This document shows, in pieces, positions 49,799 to 58,506 of a DNA stretch of 64,000 nt. The DNA is taken from NCBI RefSeq assembly GCF_016909495.1, contig NZ_JAFBFW010000003.1, positions 799,668-863,667 of the forward strand, given 5' to 3'. Each line of letters opens with the position of its first letter. Positions within the stretch are counted from its first letter, which is position 1. The position numbers and the translations under genes were made by a program. Source of the stretch: Pantoea coffeiphila (GTDB lineage Bacteria > Pseudomonadota > Gammaproteobacteria > Enterobacterales > Enterobacteriaceae). The notes beneath the pieces are model-generated. The model saw nothing but the letters and a program-made list of their open reading frames with translations. It was not told the origin of the DNA and searched no databases.

Positions 49799-50497
49799 TT
49801 ACGCGCGCTGGCTGGCCACGCGCAGAAGCTCAACGACCATCGGCGACAGTTCATTACGCAGGGCGGCTCGTTCCGACTGGAACAGCGTTGCCATAAAAAA
49901 TTTGTGCTCAGGCAGTTCGATAGCGCGGACATCACCGTCAAGATCGTGGGCACTGATACGCAGTGAGTGGCCGTCAAGCTCGCTGACAAAATCAGCGTTA
50001 ACGCCATAATTGCAGTGGTAGCCTTCCTCTATCTCGTTTTTACCGTACAGCGTGGCCAGGCGCGTTTCGGGCTGAATGACGATAGTTCCCGTTTTCTCTA
50101 CCAGTGAACAGCTTAATGGTGCAATGACCAGGCGCCCACCGGTGTCGGTTTCAGCGTGCCCCGCATCTTCCCAGCCCAATACATTGCGGGCATATTCAAC
50201 AACCGCGTACTGAAATCCGCCGCAGGAGCCGAGAAACGGCAGGTCGCTTTCGCGCGCATGGCGGATTGCCATAAACGCACCTGTATCATTCAGATAGGGA
50301 CTGCCGGGGACCAGCCAGACGGCATCATATTTGGCCAGCATTGATGCATCGGTAAGTTCAGGAGTAGGCAGCCATTCGGCAGTAACATCGAGATTCAGGG
50401 ACTGTGCGGCAAGGTCCACCGCCAGAGGAATGGCCTGATGGGCAACCGCATCGGCGCGATAATCGCCAATAAGCGCTAAGCGAACGTGAGACGTCAT
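49799..50497 (-). CDS. Class I glutamine amidotransferase-like protein
   Basis: This 232-residue protein resembles the stand-alone relatives of the CTP synthase glutaminase domain. The nucleophile elbow is SCGGFQYAVVEYARNVLG, with the cysteine near residue 96. At the position where glutaminases have the catalytic histidine and glutamate (F-H-P-E), it reads LFQSE, so the histidine appears replaced by glutamine. The activity may be altered, or the protein may have a non-glutaminase role. No amide-accepting synthase domain is attached. Substrate unknown. Confidence 0.75.
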   Translation of the reverse strand: MTSHVRLALIGDYRADAVAHQAIPLAVDLAAQSLNLDVTAEWLPTPELTDASMLAKYDAVWLVPGSPYLNDTGAFMAIRHARESDLPFLGSCGGFQYAVVEYARNVLGWEDAGHAETDTGGRLVIAPLSCSLVEKTGTIVIQPETRLATLYGKNEIEEGYHCNYGVNADFVSELDGHSLRISAHDLDGDVRAIELPEHKFFMATLFQSERAALRNELSPMVVELLRVASQRA

Positions 50498-50529
50498 TGC
50501 AAATTATCCTGTGCAGGTAAAACAGAATG

Positions 50530-51090
50530 CTATATGAGACGGGATTCTCTGGCAATGTCATCTTCACTTTCATCTGATGAAGGGCGGTGCAGATGATAGA
50601 TAACCGTGCTGACCGGACCGTTGTCCAGTACGATCAGCCCGTAGCGAATAGCGATAATTTTTGCGCCCACTTTTTCCGCGACGGAGCGGCTGGCGATATT
50701 TCTCTCCGCAACGAGGATTTCAACCACATCAATGTCCGGCTGACTGAAGGCGCTGGTTACCAGGCGGCGAACTGCCTCACTGGCAATCCCCTGTCGTTGT
50801 TCATTACTGTGAACCCAATAACCAATCGAGGTGGGGATCAGAGGATTGCTGCTGTAACGCAAACCGGCACCGCCGAGCAGGCGACCATCGGCAGCGAACA
50901 GGCCCATTTCGTTGGCTGTACCCTGTTGGCGCTGCAGGTGAGTCAGGTGAAACCAGAGTCGGGCCTCATCTTCCGTGTAATTCTTATGTGCCCATGTCAT
51001 CCAGGGCAGCAGGGTATCCAGTGACTGATTAACGGCCTGCGCGAAGGGTACTGCGTCAGCGTCCTCAAACGCCCGCATGATAAAATCCAT
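50530..51090 (-). CDS. GNAT-family N-acetyltransferase (RimJ/RimL-like)
   Basis: The 186 residues form a GNAT fold of the type that acetylates alpha-amino groups. The acetyl-CoA loop lies in EQRQGIASEAVRRLVTSAF near residue 112, and the C-terminal NIASRSVAEKVGAK segment is typical of the RimJ/RimL group. GGGAG lies about six bases before the ATG. It precedes the GATase-like gene on the same strand with 32 bases between them, so the two may be co-transcribed. Target unknown. Confidence 0.85.
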   Translation of the reverse strand: MDFIMRAFEDADAVPFAQAVNQSLDTLLPWMTWAHKNYTEDEARLWFHLTHLQRQQGTANEMGLFAADGRLLGGAGLRYSSNPLIPTSIGYWVHSNEQRQGIASEAVRRLVTSAFSQPDIDVVEILVAERNIASRSVAEKVGAKIIAIRYGLIVLDNGPVSTVIYHLHRPSSDESEDDIARESRLI

Positions 51091-51208
51091 TCATTTCTCC
51101 CGACGGTTTGTCTTTAAAAATCGATGATCGATGCTAACAGTATCACAGCAGAGGGGAGGCCTGGTGGCAGGTGACGGAAAAGAAAGGCTTTTTTATCAAA
51201 GTCCATTA

Positions 51209-51226
51209 TGTACATTTATATTTACA
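51209..51226. promoter_or_regulatory. TyrR-like box 1 upstream of aroF
   Basis: TGTACATTTATATTTACA fits the TGTAAA-N6-TTTACA TyrR consensus with two mismatches in the left half. In E. coli, TyrR with tyrosine represses aroF-tyrA. Confidence 0.65.
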
Positions 51227-51350
51227 CTGGTGGTTGTTGTTCTGTTTTATTTTATTGTTTTAAGTTGTTGATATTAATTGTTTTAATTGTTGTGTGGTGC
51301 TTGTGTTTTTGTCGGTGGTAATAAAACTGTACGTTTCGGGGTTGAGTAAT

Positions 51351-51368
51351 GTACTTATTGTGGTACAG
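51351..51368. promoter_or_regulatory. TyrR-like box 2 upstream of aroF
   Basis: TGTACTTATTGTGGTACA is a second TGTA-N10-TACA element, 55 bases before the aroF start. The 315 bases between the GNAT gene and aroF hold no gene; they hold these two sites in very AT- and T-rich DNA. Confidence 0.6.
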
Positions 51369-51423
51369 TTCTTTTCAACCTCACTGAGGACCCCTATTAA
51401 TCGAATTGCCCAGGATTACGATC

Positions 51424-52494
51424 ATGCAAAAAGATGCGCTGAACAATATTCATATCGCTGACGAACAGGTTCTGATTACCCCAGAGGAACTGAAAAAACG
51501 TTTCCCGCTTAACAGCGCGCTGGAACAGCAGATTGCCGCTTCGCGCCAGACCATTTCCGACATCATTAATGGTAAAGATCACCGTCTGCTGGTGGTGTGC
51601 GGGCCTTGTTCAATTCACGATACGGATGCAGCGCTGGAATACGCTCGTCATCTCAAAACTCTGGCCGATCAGGTTGGAGATCAGCTGTACATTGTGATGC
51701 GCGTTTACTTTGAAAAGCCACGTACCACCGTTGGCTGGAAAGGCCTGATTAACGATCCGCACATGGATAACACTTTTGATATGGAAGGGGGCCTGCATAT
51801 TGCGCGTCAGCTTCTGTTGAATCTGGTTGAGATGGGCCTGCCGCTGGCGACCGAAGCGCTGGACCCAAACAGTCCACAGTACCTCGGCGACCTGTTCAGC
51901 TGGTCCGCCATCGGTGCGCGTACCACCGAGTCACAAACCCACCGTGAAATGGCATCCGGGTTGTCGATGCCTGTTGGATTCAAAAACGGCACCGATGGCA
52001 GTCTGGGTACCGCGATTAACGCCATGCGCGCGGCTGCGATGCCGCACCGCTTTGTCGGCATTAATCAGGCAGGCCAGGTCTGCCTGCTACAAACTCAGGG
52101 CAACCCGGACGGGCACGTGATCCTGCGCGGTGGTAAAAAGCCAAACTACGGCCCGGAAGATGTGGCGCAGTGTGAAAAAGAGATGCAGCAGGCGGGACTC
52201 CGCCCATCCTTGATGATAGATTGCAGTCACGGCAATTCTAATAAAGATTTCCGCCGCCAGTCGGGCGTCGCTGAATCTGCAGTGGCACAGATCAAAGACG
52301 GTAACCGTTCGATTATCGGTTTGATGCTGGAAAGTCACCTCAATGAAGGCAATCAGTCTTCCGAGCAGCCGCGCAGCGAAATGCGCTACGGCGTTTCGGT
52401 CACCGATGCCTGCATCAATTGGGAAACGACTGAAAGCCTGCTGCGTGAAATTCATCAGGATCTCAACGGCGTACTGGCGGCACGTCTGCAGTAA
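51424..52494 (+). CDS. aroF: Tyrosine-sensitive DAHP synthase
   Basis: AroF joins phosphoenolpyruvate and erythrose 4-phosphate to start the shikimate pathway and is inhibited by tyrosine. The 356 residues begin MQKDALNNIHIADEQVL, the AroF-type start rather than AroG or AroH. They contain VVCGPCSIHD near residue 60, the metal/PEP segment YFEKPRTTVGWKGLINDP, and DCSHGNSNKD near 268. An in-frame TTG at 51406 is not needed. tyrA follows after 15 bases as one operon. Confidence 0.97.
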   Translation: MQKDALNNIHIADEQVLITPEELKKRFPLNSALEQQIAASRQTISDIINGKDHRLLVVCGPCSIHDTDAALEYARHLKTLADQVGDQLYIVMRVYFEKPRTTVGWKGLINDPHMDNTFDMEGGLHIARQLLLNLVEMGLPLATEALDPNSPQYLGDLFSWSAIGARTTESQTHREMASGLSMPVGFKNGTDGSLGTAINAMRAAAMPHRFVGINQAGQVCLLQTQGNPDGHVILRGGKKPNYGPEDVAQCEKEMQQAGLRPSLMIDCSHGNSNKDFRRQSGVAESAVAQIKDGNRSIIGLMLESHLNEGNQSSEQPRSEMRYGVSVTDACINWETTESLLREIHQDLNGVLAARLQ

Positions 52495-52509
52495 GAGGAT
52501 TAACGAGTT

Positions 52510-53631
52510 ATGGTGGCTGAACTGACCGCACTGCGCGATCAAATTGATGAAGTAGATAAAGCGCTACTGGATTTACTGGCTAAACGGCTGGAGCTGGTGG
52601 CGGAAGTGGGGGAAGTGAAAAGCCGCTACGGATTACCGATCTATGTACCGGAACGCGAGGCCACCATGCTGGCTTCGCGCCGCAAAGAGGCCGAGCTGCT
52701 CGGTGTACCGCCGGATCTGATCGAAGACGTGCTGCGTCGGGTCATGCGTGAATCCTATACCAGCGAAAATGATAAAGGCTTCAAAACACTGAATCCTGAA
52801 CTGCGCCCGGTGGTGATCGTTGGTGGTAAAGGTCAGATGGGGCGGCTGTTTGAAAAAATGCTGACCCTTTCCGGCTATCAGGTGAAGATCCTCGATAAAG
52901 AGGAGCACCATCAGGCGGAAGCAATGCTGGCGGATGCCGGAATGGTGATTATCAGCGTGCCTATTCATCTGACCGAACAGGTGATCGCTGAGCTGCCGCC
53001 GCTGCCGCAGGACTGTATTCTGGTCGACTTGGCATCGGTAAAAAATAAACCGTTGCAGGCAATGCTGGCCGCGCACGGTGGGCCGGTATTGGGGCTGCAC
53101 CCGATGTTTGGCCCTGACAGCGGCAGTCTGGCGAAACAGGTAGTGGTATGGTGCGACGGTCGTCAGCCGGAAGCCTATCAGTGGTTCCTGGAGCAGATTC
53201 AGGTCTGGGGGGCGCGGCTTCATCGCATCAGCGCGGTTGAGCACGATCAGAATATGGCGTTTATTCAGGCGCTGCGCCACTTTGCGACGTTTGCCTATGG
53301 CTTGCATCTGGCAGAAGAGAACGTGCAGCTGGAACAGCTACTGGCGCTCTCTTCACCGATCTACCGCCTTGAGCTGGCGATGGTCGGCCGTCTGTTCGCG
53401 CAGGACCCGCAGCTTTACGCGGACATTATTATGTCTTCGGAAAGTAACCTGGCGCTGATTAAGCGTTACTACACGCGGTTTGGTGAGGCGATTAAGCTGC
53501 TGGAGTACGGTGACAAGCAGGCGTTTATCGACAGCTTCCGCCGGGTAGAGCACTGGTTTGGCGACTACGCTAAGCGCTTCCAGGCCGAGAGCCGGACGCT
53601 GCTGCGCCAGGCAAATGACAGCCGGGCATAA
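52510..53631 (+). CDS. tyrA: Bifunctional chorismate mutase / prephenate dehydrogenase
   Basis: TyrA makes 4-hydroxyphenylpyruvate for tyrosine in two steps. Residues 1-90 are the AroQ-type mutase ([20 protein letters not shown] with the catalytic Arg and Lys residues). The NAD-binding dehydrogenase starts near 100 with [17 protein letters not shown] and has the conserved [17 protein letters not shown] near 195. The 373-residue length equals E. coli TyrA. It is transcribed with aroF and ends at a strong terminator. Confidence 0.98.
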   Translation: MVAELTALRDQIDEVDKALLDLLAKRLELVAEVGEVKSRYGLPIYVPEREATMLASRRKEAELLGVPPDLIEDVLRRVMRESYTSENDKGFKTLNPELRPVVIVGGKGQMGRLFEKMLTLSGYQVKILDKEEHHQAEAMLADAGMVIISVPIHLTEQVIAELPPLPQDCILVDLASVKNKPLQAMLAAHGGPVLGLHPMFGPDSGSLAKQVVVWCDGRQPEAYQWFLEQIQVWGARLHRISAVEHDQNMAFIQALRHFATFAYGLHLAEENVQLEQLLALSSPIYRLELAMVGRLFAQDPQLYADIIMSSESNLALIKRYYTRFGEAIKLLEYGDKQAFIDSFRRVEHWFGDYAKRFQAESRTLLRQANDSRA

Positions 53632-53649
53632 TTTGCCGTATTGATTGAG

Positions 53650-53717
53650 AAGGGCAGCCGTTGGTTAACCGCGCACTCAGAGTGAGCGGAAGTCACTTTC
53701 GGGCTGTCCTTTTTTAT
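53650..53717 (+). terminator. Terminator of aroF-tyrA
   Basis: AGGGCAGCC pairs with GGCTGTCCT (one G-U), followed by six Ts. The arm contains a 50-base insert with a second small stem. The gene beyond it runs the opposite way. Confidence 0.85.
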
Positions 53718-53751
53718 TGGTCAGTTCCGAATTCAGTCTGACCAGTATGAC

Positions 53752-54471
53752 TTACGGCTTCGCGGCGCCAAAACCGTGCTGATGCAAAATCTCCCGTGCC
53801 TCTTCCGACAGTAAAAAATCAGCCAGAGGTTGTGCCGCTATATCACAAACCGCAAAACCGTAGATTGCCGAAGGCTGCCACTCCTGAGGAATGCTGACTG
53901 TTGCGATTTGGCTATTGTGCTCTCGCCGGTGGCTGTAGCTACTATAGCCGACGAAAATATCGGCCAGCCCTGACTCAATAATCCACGCTGCCGCCTGCAT
54001 GCCCGGTGGAATTGCCGGGGAGTGCTCACCTCCAACGACCATTCTGGCTCGCTGCTTTAGATCCTGGCCGAGCAGGCTGTCCCACGCCGTCAGACGGTCA
54101 AACATCTGCCATGCATAGTCACCGCACGGATCGCTGCCGATCGTTGATGTTGCCACTCGCAGTGTCGGGTCCTTTAACAGCTCCAGCCAGGTCAGATCGC
54201 CAAGCTCGCGGCGCACATTAAGGCACAGCGAGTTCTGGCAAAAGGCGGCAACCTGCTGTGCCCGGCCTGACTGCTGAAGCGCCAGCGGGTGTGCCATATT
54301 GGCGGAGGCAAACAGATCGCAGGGTTCTCCCTGTTCGATGCGCTGCCGAAGCAGGCCCGCCGGGCCGAACTGCGTCTCCACGCCTGACGAATAATAGCTC
54401 TGAAAGCGTTCAGTGATGGCTGACCAGACGGGGCGCAGGCTGCCTGCGGCCAGTACGCGCAGCGGTTCCAT
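53752..54471 (-). CDS. ModA-like molybdate-binding-type protein without signal peptide
   Basis: The 239 residues resemble the ModA/type 2 solute-binding fold: VLAAGSLRPVWSAITERFQ at the start, GEPCDLFASANMAHPLAL near residue 48 and SGLADIFVGYSSYSH near 167. The N-terminus begins directly with the first beta strand (MEPLRVLAAGS), so there is no export signal. It may be a cytoplasmic molybdate or anion sensor or store rather than a transporter part. Its ATG overlaps the previous gene's stop (TGATG). A ModE-like operator precedes the pair. Confidence 0.72.
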   Translation of the reverse strand: MEPLRVLAAGSLRPVWSAITERFQSYYSSGVETQFGPAGLLRQRIEQGEPCDLFASANMAHPLALQQSGRAQQVAAFCQNSLCLNVRRELGDLTWLELLKDPTLRVATSTIGSDPCGDYAWQMFDRLTAWDSLLGQDLKQRARMVVGGEHSPAIPPGMQAAAWIIESGLADIFVGYSSYSHRREHNSQIATVSIPQEWQPSAIYGFAVCDIAAQPLADFLLSEEAREILHQHGFGAAKP

Positions 54472-55520
54472 CAGTTGCTGCCGCGATAGTCAGTGCGATA
54501 AAAACGCTGATACCAGCTTTCGGCCTGCTGTTGCATATCGATATCCTTGAATTTTTCGGGATAAAGCTTTTTCGCCATCCAAAGTTCACCCAGCGCCATC
54601 GCTTCAGGCATCGGATACCCCCAGGCCTTGGCATATTCCGGCATCAGATAGACGCGATGATTTTTTACCGCATCTAAAGCCTGCCAGACCGGCTGCTGAT
54701 ATATCTCATCTACCACCTGCGGGTATCGATCCTGGACAAAGATGACCTGAGGGTTCCAGGCCAGTATCTGCTCCATTGAAACCTGCTTATAGCCTTTTAC
54801 CGTTGCGGCAGCGACGTTCATCGCGCCGGCATGGTTCATCATTAGCCCGGTGTACTTACCGGAACCGTAGGTTGTCAGGTCGGGGTTCGCCATATACACG
54901 CGGATACGCTGGTCGGCGGGAATGTCCTTAAGGCGGTCGGCAGTTTGCTGGCGCAGGCTAAAAGTGGCTTTAATCAGCGCCTCGGCCTGCTGCTGATGGT
55001 TTACCACCGCGCCGATTAAACGGATACCGTCTTTCAGACCCTGATTGTAAGCCTGTTCCTCATTCTGCAACTCGGGATTAAGATGGCTCTGCTGTTTATC
55101 ATCCGCCCGCAGCGAGATGGCAATCACGGCAATACCCAGCTGTTGGATCTGGTCGATCATCTCCTGCGGTGCGTAGTTGGTGACAAACACCACTTGTGGA
55201 TGCAGGGCAACCAGCTTTTCCAGATCGACATGGGTCAGATCGCCAAGCATCGGTACTTTGGTTAACTCAGGCACCAGGCGAGCATAGCTGTCACCGAGCT
55301 GCTGTCGCCAGTTGGCGAGTATTCCCACCATCTTGTTTGTGGCATCCAGCTGAACCAGCAGGTTCAGAGTCTGATGCTGTAGCACGACAACCCGATCAAC
55401 CCTATCGGGAATGGTAACCTGCCGACCAAGCTGATCGGTAACGATACGATCGGCATAAGAGAAACCGGGGACGGAGGCAAGCAGCACCAGTAAGACAAAG
55501 AAGCGGAGAATTTGACGCAT
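54471..55520 (-). CDS. Periplasmic BtuF/FepB-type (MolA-like) solute-binding protein
   Basis: The 349 residues start with a Sec signal peptide (MRQILRFFVLLVLLASVPGF, cleaved near SYA-DR). Two lobes of the class III binding-protein fold follow: ITDQLGRQVTIPDRVDRVVVL-like start, DLEKLVALHPQVVFVTNY near residue 98 and SMEQILAWNPQVIFVQDRY near 247. This family carries iron-siderophores, cobalamin, heme or molybdate (MolA of Haemophilus). No permease or ATPase gene is adjacent. The ModE-like site upstream favours molybdate or tungstate; this is inference. Confidence 0.75.
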   Translation of the reverse strand: MRQILRFFVLLVLLASVPGFSYADRIVTDQLGRQVTIPDRVDRVVVLQHQTLNLLVQLDATNKMVGILANWRQQLGDSYARLVPELTKVPMLGDLTHVDLEKLVALHPQVVFVTNYAPQEMIDQIQQLGIAVIAISLRADDKQQSHLNPELQNEEQAYNQGLKDGIRLIGAVVNHQQQAEALIKATFSLRQQTADRLKDIPADQRIRVYMANPDLTTYGSGKYTGLMMNHAGAMNVAAATVKGYKQVSMEQILAWNPQVIFVQDRYPQVVDEIYQQPVWQALDAVKNHRVYLMPEYAKAWGYPMPEAMALGELWMAKKLYPEKFKDIDMQQQAESWYQRFYRTDYRGSN

Positions 55521-55537
55521 GAAGATTTCCTGAATTT

Positions 55538-55561
55538 CGCTATATACCTAATGATATAGCG
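55538..55561. promoter_or_regulatory. ModE-like operator
   Basis: CGCTATAT-N8-ATATAGCG is a perfect inverted repeat 18 bases upstream of the MolA-like start. From memory, the E. coli modA operator has the same 8-8-8 layout (CGTTATAT-N8-ACATAACG). Molybdate-bound ModE would repress the two binding-protein genes. Confidence 0.65.
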
Positions 55562-55599
55562 TCAGGAGTCTGGGGGGAATGATTCTGTGGCAGGAAATC

Positions 55600-55622
55600 G
55601 GTGGCCCGCACGGCAGGCCACC
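55600..55622 (-). terminator. Hairpin downstream of pheA
   Basis: GGTGGCC pairs with GGCCACC nine bases past the pheA stop (minus strand). No clear T run follows. Confidence 0.5.
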
Positions 55623-55630
55623 TGTATTCG

Positions 55631-56791
55631 TCAGAGTGGCTCTACCGCCACGACGTTTTCGCTGGGGTAGCAGCCCAGTACTTTCAGCGAGCGGGTAATC
55701 GGGGCCAGCTCGCGCAGCGCCTGCTGAACCTCATCTGAACGCAGGTTTCCCTGGAAATCGATGTAAAACATCTCTTCCCACGGATTACCGTTAATCGGAC
55801 GAGACTCCAGCTTGCTCATAGTCAGATTATGCTGGCGCAGTACCAGCAACGCCTCAACCAGTGCGCCTGCCTGCTGTCCTGTTGCCATAATCAGCGTGGT
55901 TTTAGCCGGAACCTGCATTGAAACATCCACCGGTTTGCGGGCCAGCACGATAAAGCGGGTGATATTTTGCCGTTGGTTGGCGAGATTCCTTTCCAGAACC
56001 TGCAGACCGTACAGATCGCCCCCGGCTTCACTGCCCAGTGCGGCGACCTTCGGAGAATTCATCGCAGCGACTTTTTCCATCGCGGCGGCGGTGCTTTCTG
56101 TGTACTCAATTTTCCAGTGCGGATAGCGGTGGATAAACTGGCTGCACTGCTGGAAAGGCTGAGGGTGGCTGTAAACGGTTTCAATCTGCTGGAGATCGGT
56201 GCTGCCGGAAACCAGAACACAGTGGTCGATAGGCAGAGTGATTTCACCGACGATCGACAGACTGGTTTGCTGCAGCAGATCGTAGACATCGGTAATGGAG
56301 CCGGATGTGGTGTTCTCGATAGGCAGAACGGCGTAATCCGCCTGTCCGGTCTCAACCTGGTTAAAAATATCGTGGAATTTCAGGCAGCCACTCTCGATGA
56401 AATTATCAAAATGGCGTGCCGCATAGTGGCGCGAGGCCAGATGCGAATAGGAACCTTTTGGACCAAGGAAAGCGATACGGGCGGACTGCGCGTTAGTGTT
56501 ATTCAGATGCTTTTGCAGCAGCGCCTGCTGGGTTAGTACGGAATCTTCAATAATCAGCTGAAACAGGCGGGTGATGTAGTGAGCATCCAATTTATGTGCT
56601 TTGCCCAGTGTAATCAGGTGCTCAAGCAAATCGCGTTCGCGATCGATGTCACGGATGGGGCGATGCGTCGCCATTTTGGCTGTAGCAACGTCAATCGCCA
56701 GCGCACGGCGCTGAGCCAGCAGTTGCAGTAGTTCTTCATCCAGCGCGCTGATTTTACCACGCAGGGCCAGCAAAGGATTCTCGGAGTTCAT
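55631..56791 (-). CDS. pheA: Bifunctional chorismate mutase / prephenate dehydratase
   Basis: PheA makes phenylpyruvate for phenylalanine. Residues 1-95 are the AroQ mutase ([20 protein letters not shown]). The dehydratase domain begins near 104 with [20 protein letters not shown] and contains [20 protein letters not shown] near 165. The C-terminal ACT domain has [20 protein letters not shown] and the phenylalanine-binding ESRP motif near residue 329. The 386-residue length equals E. coli. Expression is controlled by the pheL attenuator upstream. Confidence 0.98.
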   Translation of the reverse strand: MNSENPLLALRGKISALDEELLQLLAQRRALAIDVATAKMATHRPIRDIDRERDLLEHLITLGKAHKLDAHYITRLFQLIIEDSVLTQQALLQKHLNNTNAQSARIAFLGPKGSYSHLASRHYAARHFDNFIESGCLKFHDIFNQVETGQADYAVLPIENTTSGSITDVYDLLQQTSLSIVGEITLPIDHCVLVSGSTDLQQIETVYSHPQPFQQCSQFIHRYPHWKIEYTESTAAAMEKVAAMNSPKVAALGSEAGGDLYGLQVLERNLANQRQNITRFIVLARKPVDVSMQVPAKTTLIMATGQQAGALVEALLVLRQHNLTMSKLESRPINGNPWEEMFYIDFQGNLRSDEVQQALRELAPITRSLKVLGCYPSENVVAVEPL

Positions 56792-56814
56792 ATCGCTACC
56801 TGTCAGATGTCGCT

Positions 56815-56847
56815 AAAAAAAAAGCCTCCCTTTGTCGGGAGGCTTTA
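56815..56847 (-). terminator. pheA attenuator
   Basis: Reading leftwards, AAAGCCTCCC pairs with GGGAGGCTTT around GACAAA and runs into nine Ts. It sits between pheL and pheA and stops transcription when charged tRNA-Phe is plentiful. Confidence 0.95.
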
Positions 56848-56892
56848 TTGTTCGTCTTCGCATTCATTCTTACACGACGAATTGCCTCCCAG

Positions 56893-56940
56893 TCAGGGGA
56901 AGGTAAAAAAGAATGCGAAGAAAAACGGGATAAATTTCAT
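56893..56940 (-). CDS. pheL: pheA leader peptide
   Basis: A 15-residue peptide, MKFIPFFFAFFFTFP, with seven phenylalanines; E. coli PheL differs at position 3. Ribosome stalling at Phe codons when phenylalanine is scarce opens the downstream attenuator. Confidence 0.97.
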   Translation of the reverse strand: MKFIPFFFAFFFTFP

Positions 56941-57004
56941 TTTGCTCAATTCATAGCAGCGGTCTGGAGGGTTAAAGTAACCGCTGTAATTTCATTCTGT
57001 CAAT

Positions 57005-57031
57005 AAAAAACGCGCCCGCAGGCGCGTTATT
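57005..57031 (-). terminator. Terminator of raiA
   Basis: Reading leftwards, AACGCGCC pairs with GGCGCGTT around TGCG, followed by TTTTTATT. Confidence 0.92.
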
Positions 57032-57044
57032 CGGGATGAGTCAT

Positions 57045-57377
57045 TTATTCTTCGTCAATCGGACTGAGATCTTTGACGCTGGCGGCGGCGCGACGCGCTT
57101 CACCTTTGTGCTGAACTTTATTCAGCTGGCGCTCGAGTTTGTTAATCAGCTCGTTGATAGCCGTGTACATATCTTCGTGTTTGGCGGTGGCAACCAGCGG
57201 CCCGTTAGGCGTATTGATATTGGCATCGGCAACGAACTCTTTCGGCTCCTTCGAAAGAACAATGTGCGGATTAATCAGATGGGTTTGCCATTTTTCGAGC
57301 TTAGAGAGACGGTCTTCGACATGCTGGCGGATAGCCGGAGTAATTTCCATTTGTTTGCTGGTAATGTTCAGAACCAT
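57045..57377 (-). CDS. raiA: Ribosome-associated inhibitor A
   Basis: RaiA (protein Y) binds the 30S A and P sites in stationary phase or cold stress and blocks translation. The 110 residues match E. coli closely: [39 protein letters not shown] and [20 protein letters not shown]. The frame is open to 57428, but ATG 57377 with AGAGAGGT about eight bases ahead is the start. A CRP-like site lies upstream. Confidence 0.97.
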   Translation of the reverse strand: MVLNITSKQMEITPAIRQHVEDRLSKLEKWQTHLINPHIVLSKEPKEFVADANINTPNGPLVATAKHEDMYTAINELINKLERQLNKVQHKGEARRAAASVKDLSPIDEE

Positions 57378-57441
57378 AGTGCTTACCTCTCTGTCATTTC
57401 CGTCTTGGTAAGTCCAGCATAGCGCCAAAAACGGTAAAATG

Positions 57442-57457
57442 TGTGATTTAGATCACG
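57442..57457. promoter_or_regulatory. CRP-like site upstream of raiA
   Basis: TGTGATTTAGATCACG fits TGTGA-N6-TCACA with one mismatch. It lies 65 bases before the raiA start and suggests cAMP-CRP control on entry to stationary phase. Confidence 0.7.
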
Positions 57458-57603
57458 TTTTATTGTCACTTTTTGTCAAGAAGGATAAAAGTGTGAAACC
57501 GGCAGATAAATGCGGTCAGAGCCCTTGTCGGCGGGCTGTTTCAATGGCATTGTTGATGGGATAACTACAGCGGGAATTTGCCGGAATGGCATTTTTCAGG
57601 CGT

Positions 57604-57632
57604 AAAAAAGGCAGCTTAGCGCTGCCTTTTTT
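57604..57632 (-). terminator. Terminator of bamD
   Basis: GGCAGC pairs with GCTGCC around TTAGC, with A and T runs on both sides, so it ends in six Ts on the minus strand, 13 bases past the bamD stop. Confidence 0.9.
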
Positions 57633-57644
57633 GTTACCAGCGAA

Positions 57645-58376
57645 TCAGGCCTGATTCGCAGTGATGATTTTAGCCACACGCTCAGCTTCGGCATTAAGCT
57701 GCAGCTGACGATAAGCATTTTCCATCAGAGGTAACGCGGTGCGCGTTGCTTTCGTATCCGGGTAATCTTTCAGCATTTGCTCTACACGGTTAACCACAGC
57801 GACATAGGCACCGCGTTTAGTGTAGAATTCAGCCACGGATAATTCGTATTTCGCCAGGCGATCTTTCAGGAACACCAGGCGCTTACGTGCATCGGTCGCA
57901 TATTGACTGTTAGGGTAGCCGCGCAGTAACTGCGAGAAGTCCTTAAAAGCATCACGCGCATGAGTTGGATCGCGGTCCGATCGGTCAATACCAAAGAATC
58001 CCTGCAGCGCACTATCATCCAACGCCATATCCGTCAGGCCACGCATGTAAATAACGTAGTCAATGTTCGGATGGGTAGGGTTGAGGCGCATAAAGCGGTC
58101 GATGGCAGCCTGGGCCAGCGGCAAATCGGCATTCTTATAGTATGCGTAGATCAGGTCTAGCTGAACTTGCTGGGAGTAAGGGCCGAATGGATAGCGGTTA
58201 TCTAGCGCTTCCAGTTGCGTTATTGCTCCTTTAAAGTTACCGTCCTGCAGTTTTTGCTGGGCAGTGGCATAAATCTCGGAAGGCGGGCTGTCAGGCACCA
58301 CATCCTTGGAGCCGGAACATCCAGCTAATGCCAGGCTCAACGTGGCTGCAGCCACCAGATATTTCATACGCGTCAT
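57645..58376 (-). CDS. bamD: Outer membrane protein assembly factor BamD
   Basis: BamD is an essential lipoprotein of the Bam complex that inserts beta-barrel proteins in the outer membrane. A lipoprotein signal peptide ends in LALAGC (Cys20). The rest is a stack of TPR-like helices, with [20 protein letters not shown] near residue 37 and [19 protein letters not shown] near 63. The 243-residue length fits E. coli (245). It is divergent from rluD. Confidence 0.97.
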   Translation of the reverse strand: MTRMKYLVAAATLSLALAGCSGSKDVVPDSPPSEIYATAQQKLQDGNFKGAITQLEALDNRYPFGPYSQQVQLDLIYAYYKNADLPLAQAAIDRFMRLNPTHPNIDYVIYMRGLTDMALDDSALQGFFGIDRSDRDPTHARDAFKDFSQLLRGYPNSQYATDARKRLVFLKDRLAKYELSVAEFYTKRGAYVAVVNRVEQMLKDYPDTKATRTALPLMENAYRQLQLNAEAERVAKIITANQA

Positions 58377-58506
58377 GACGATTTGATTATCCTCAGAGTG
58401 TTATTCAGGAAGCTGTCCGTATAGCTCCCGATAGTGACCAGGTACAATAGCACATTATATTAAACGGCATCGCCGTGAAAACCCAACGTTAACGAAGAAG
58501 CTGTGT

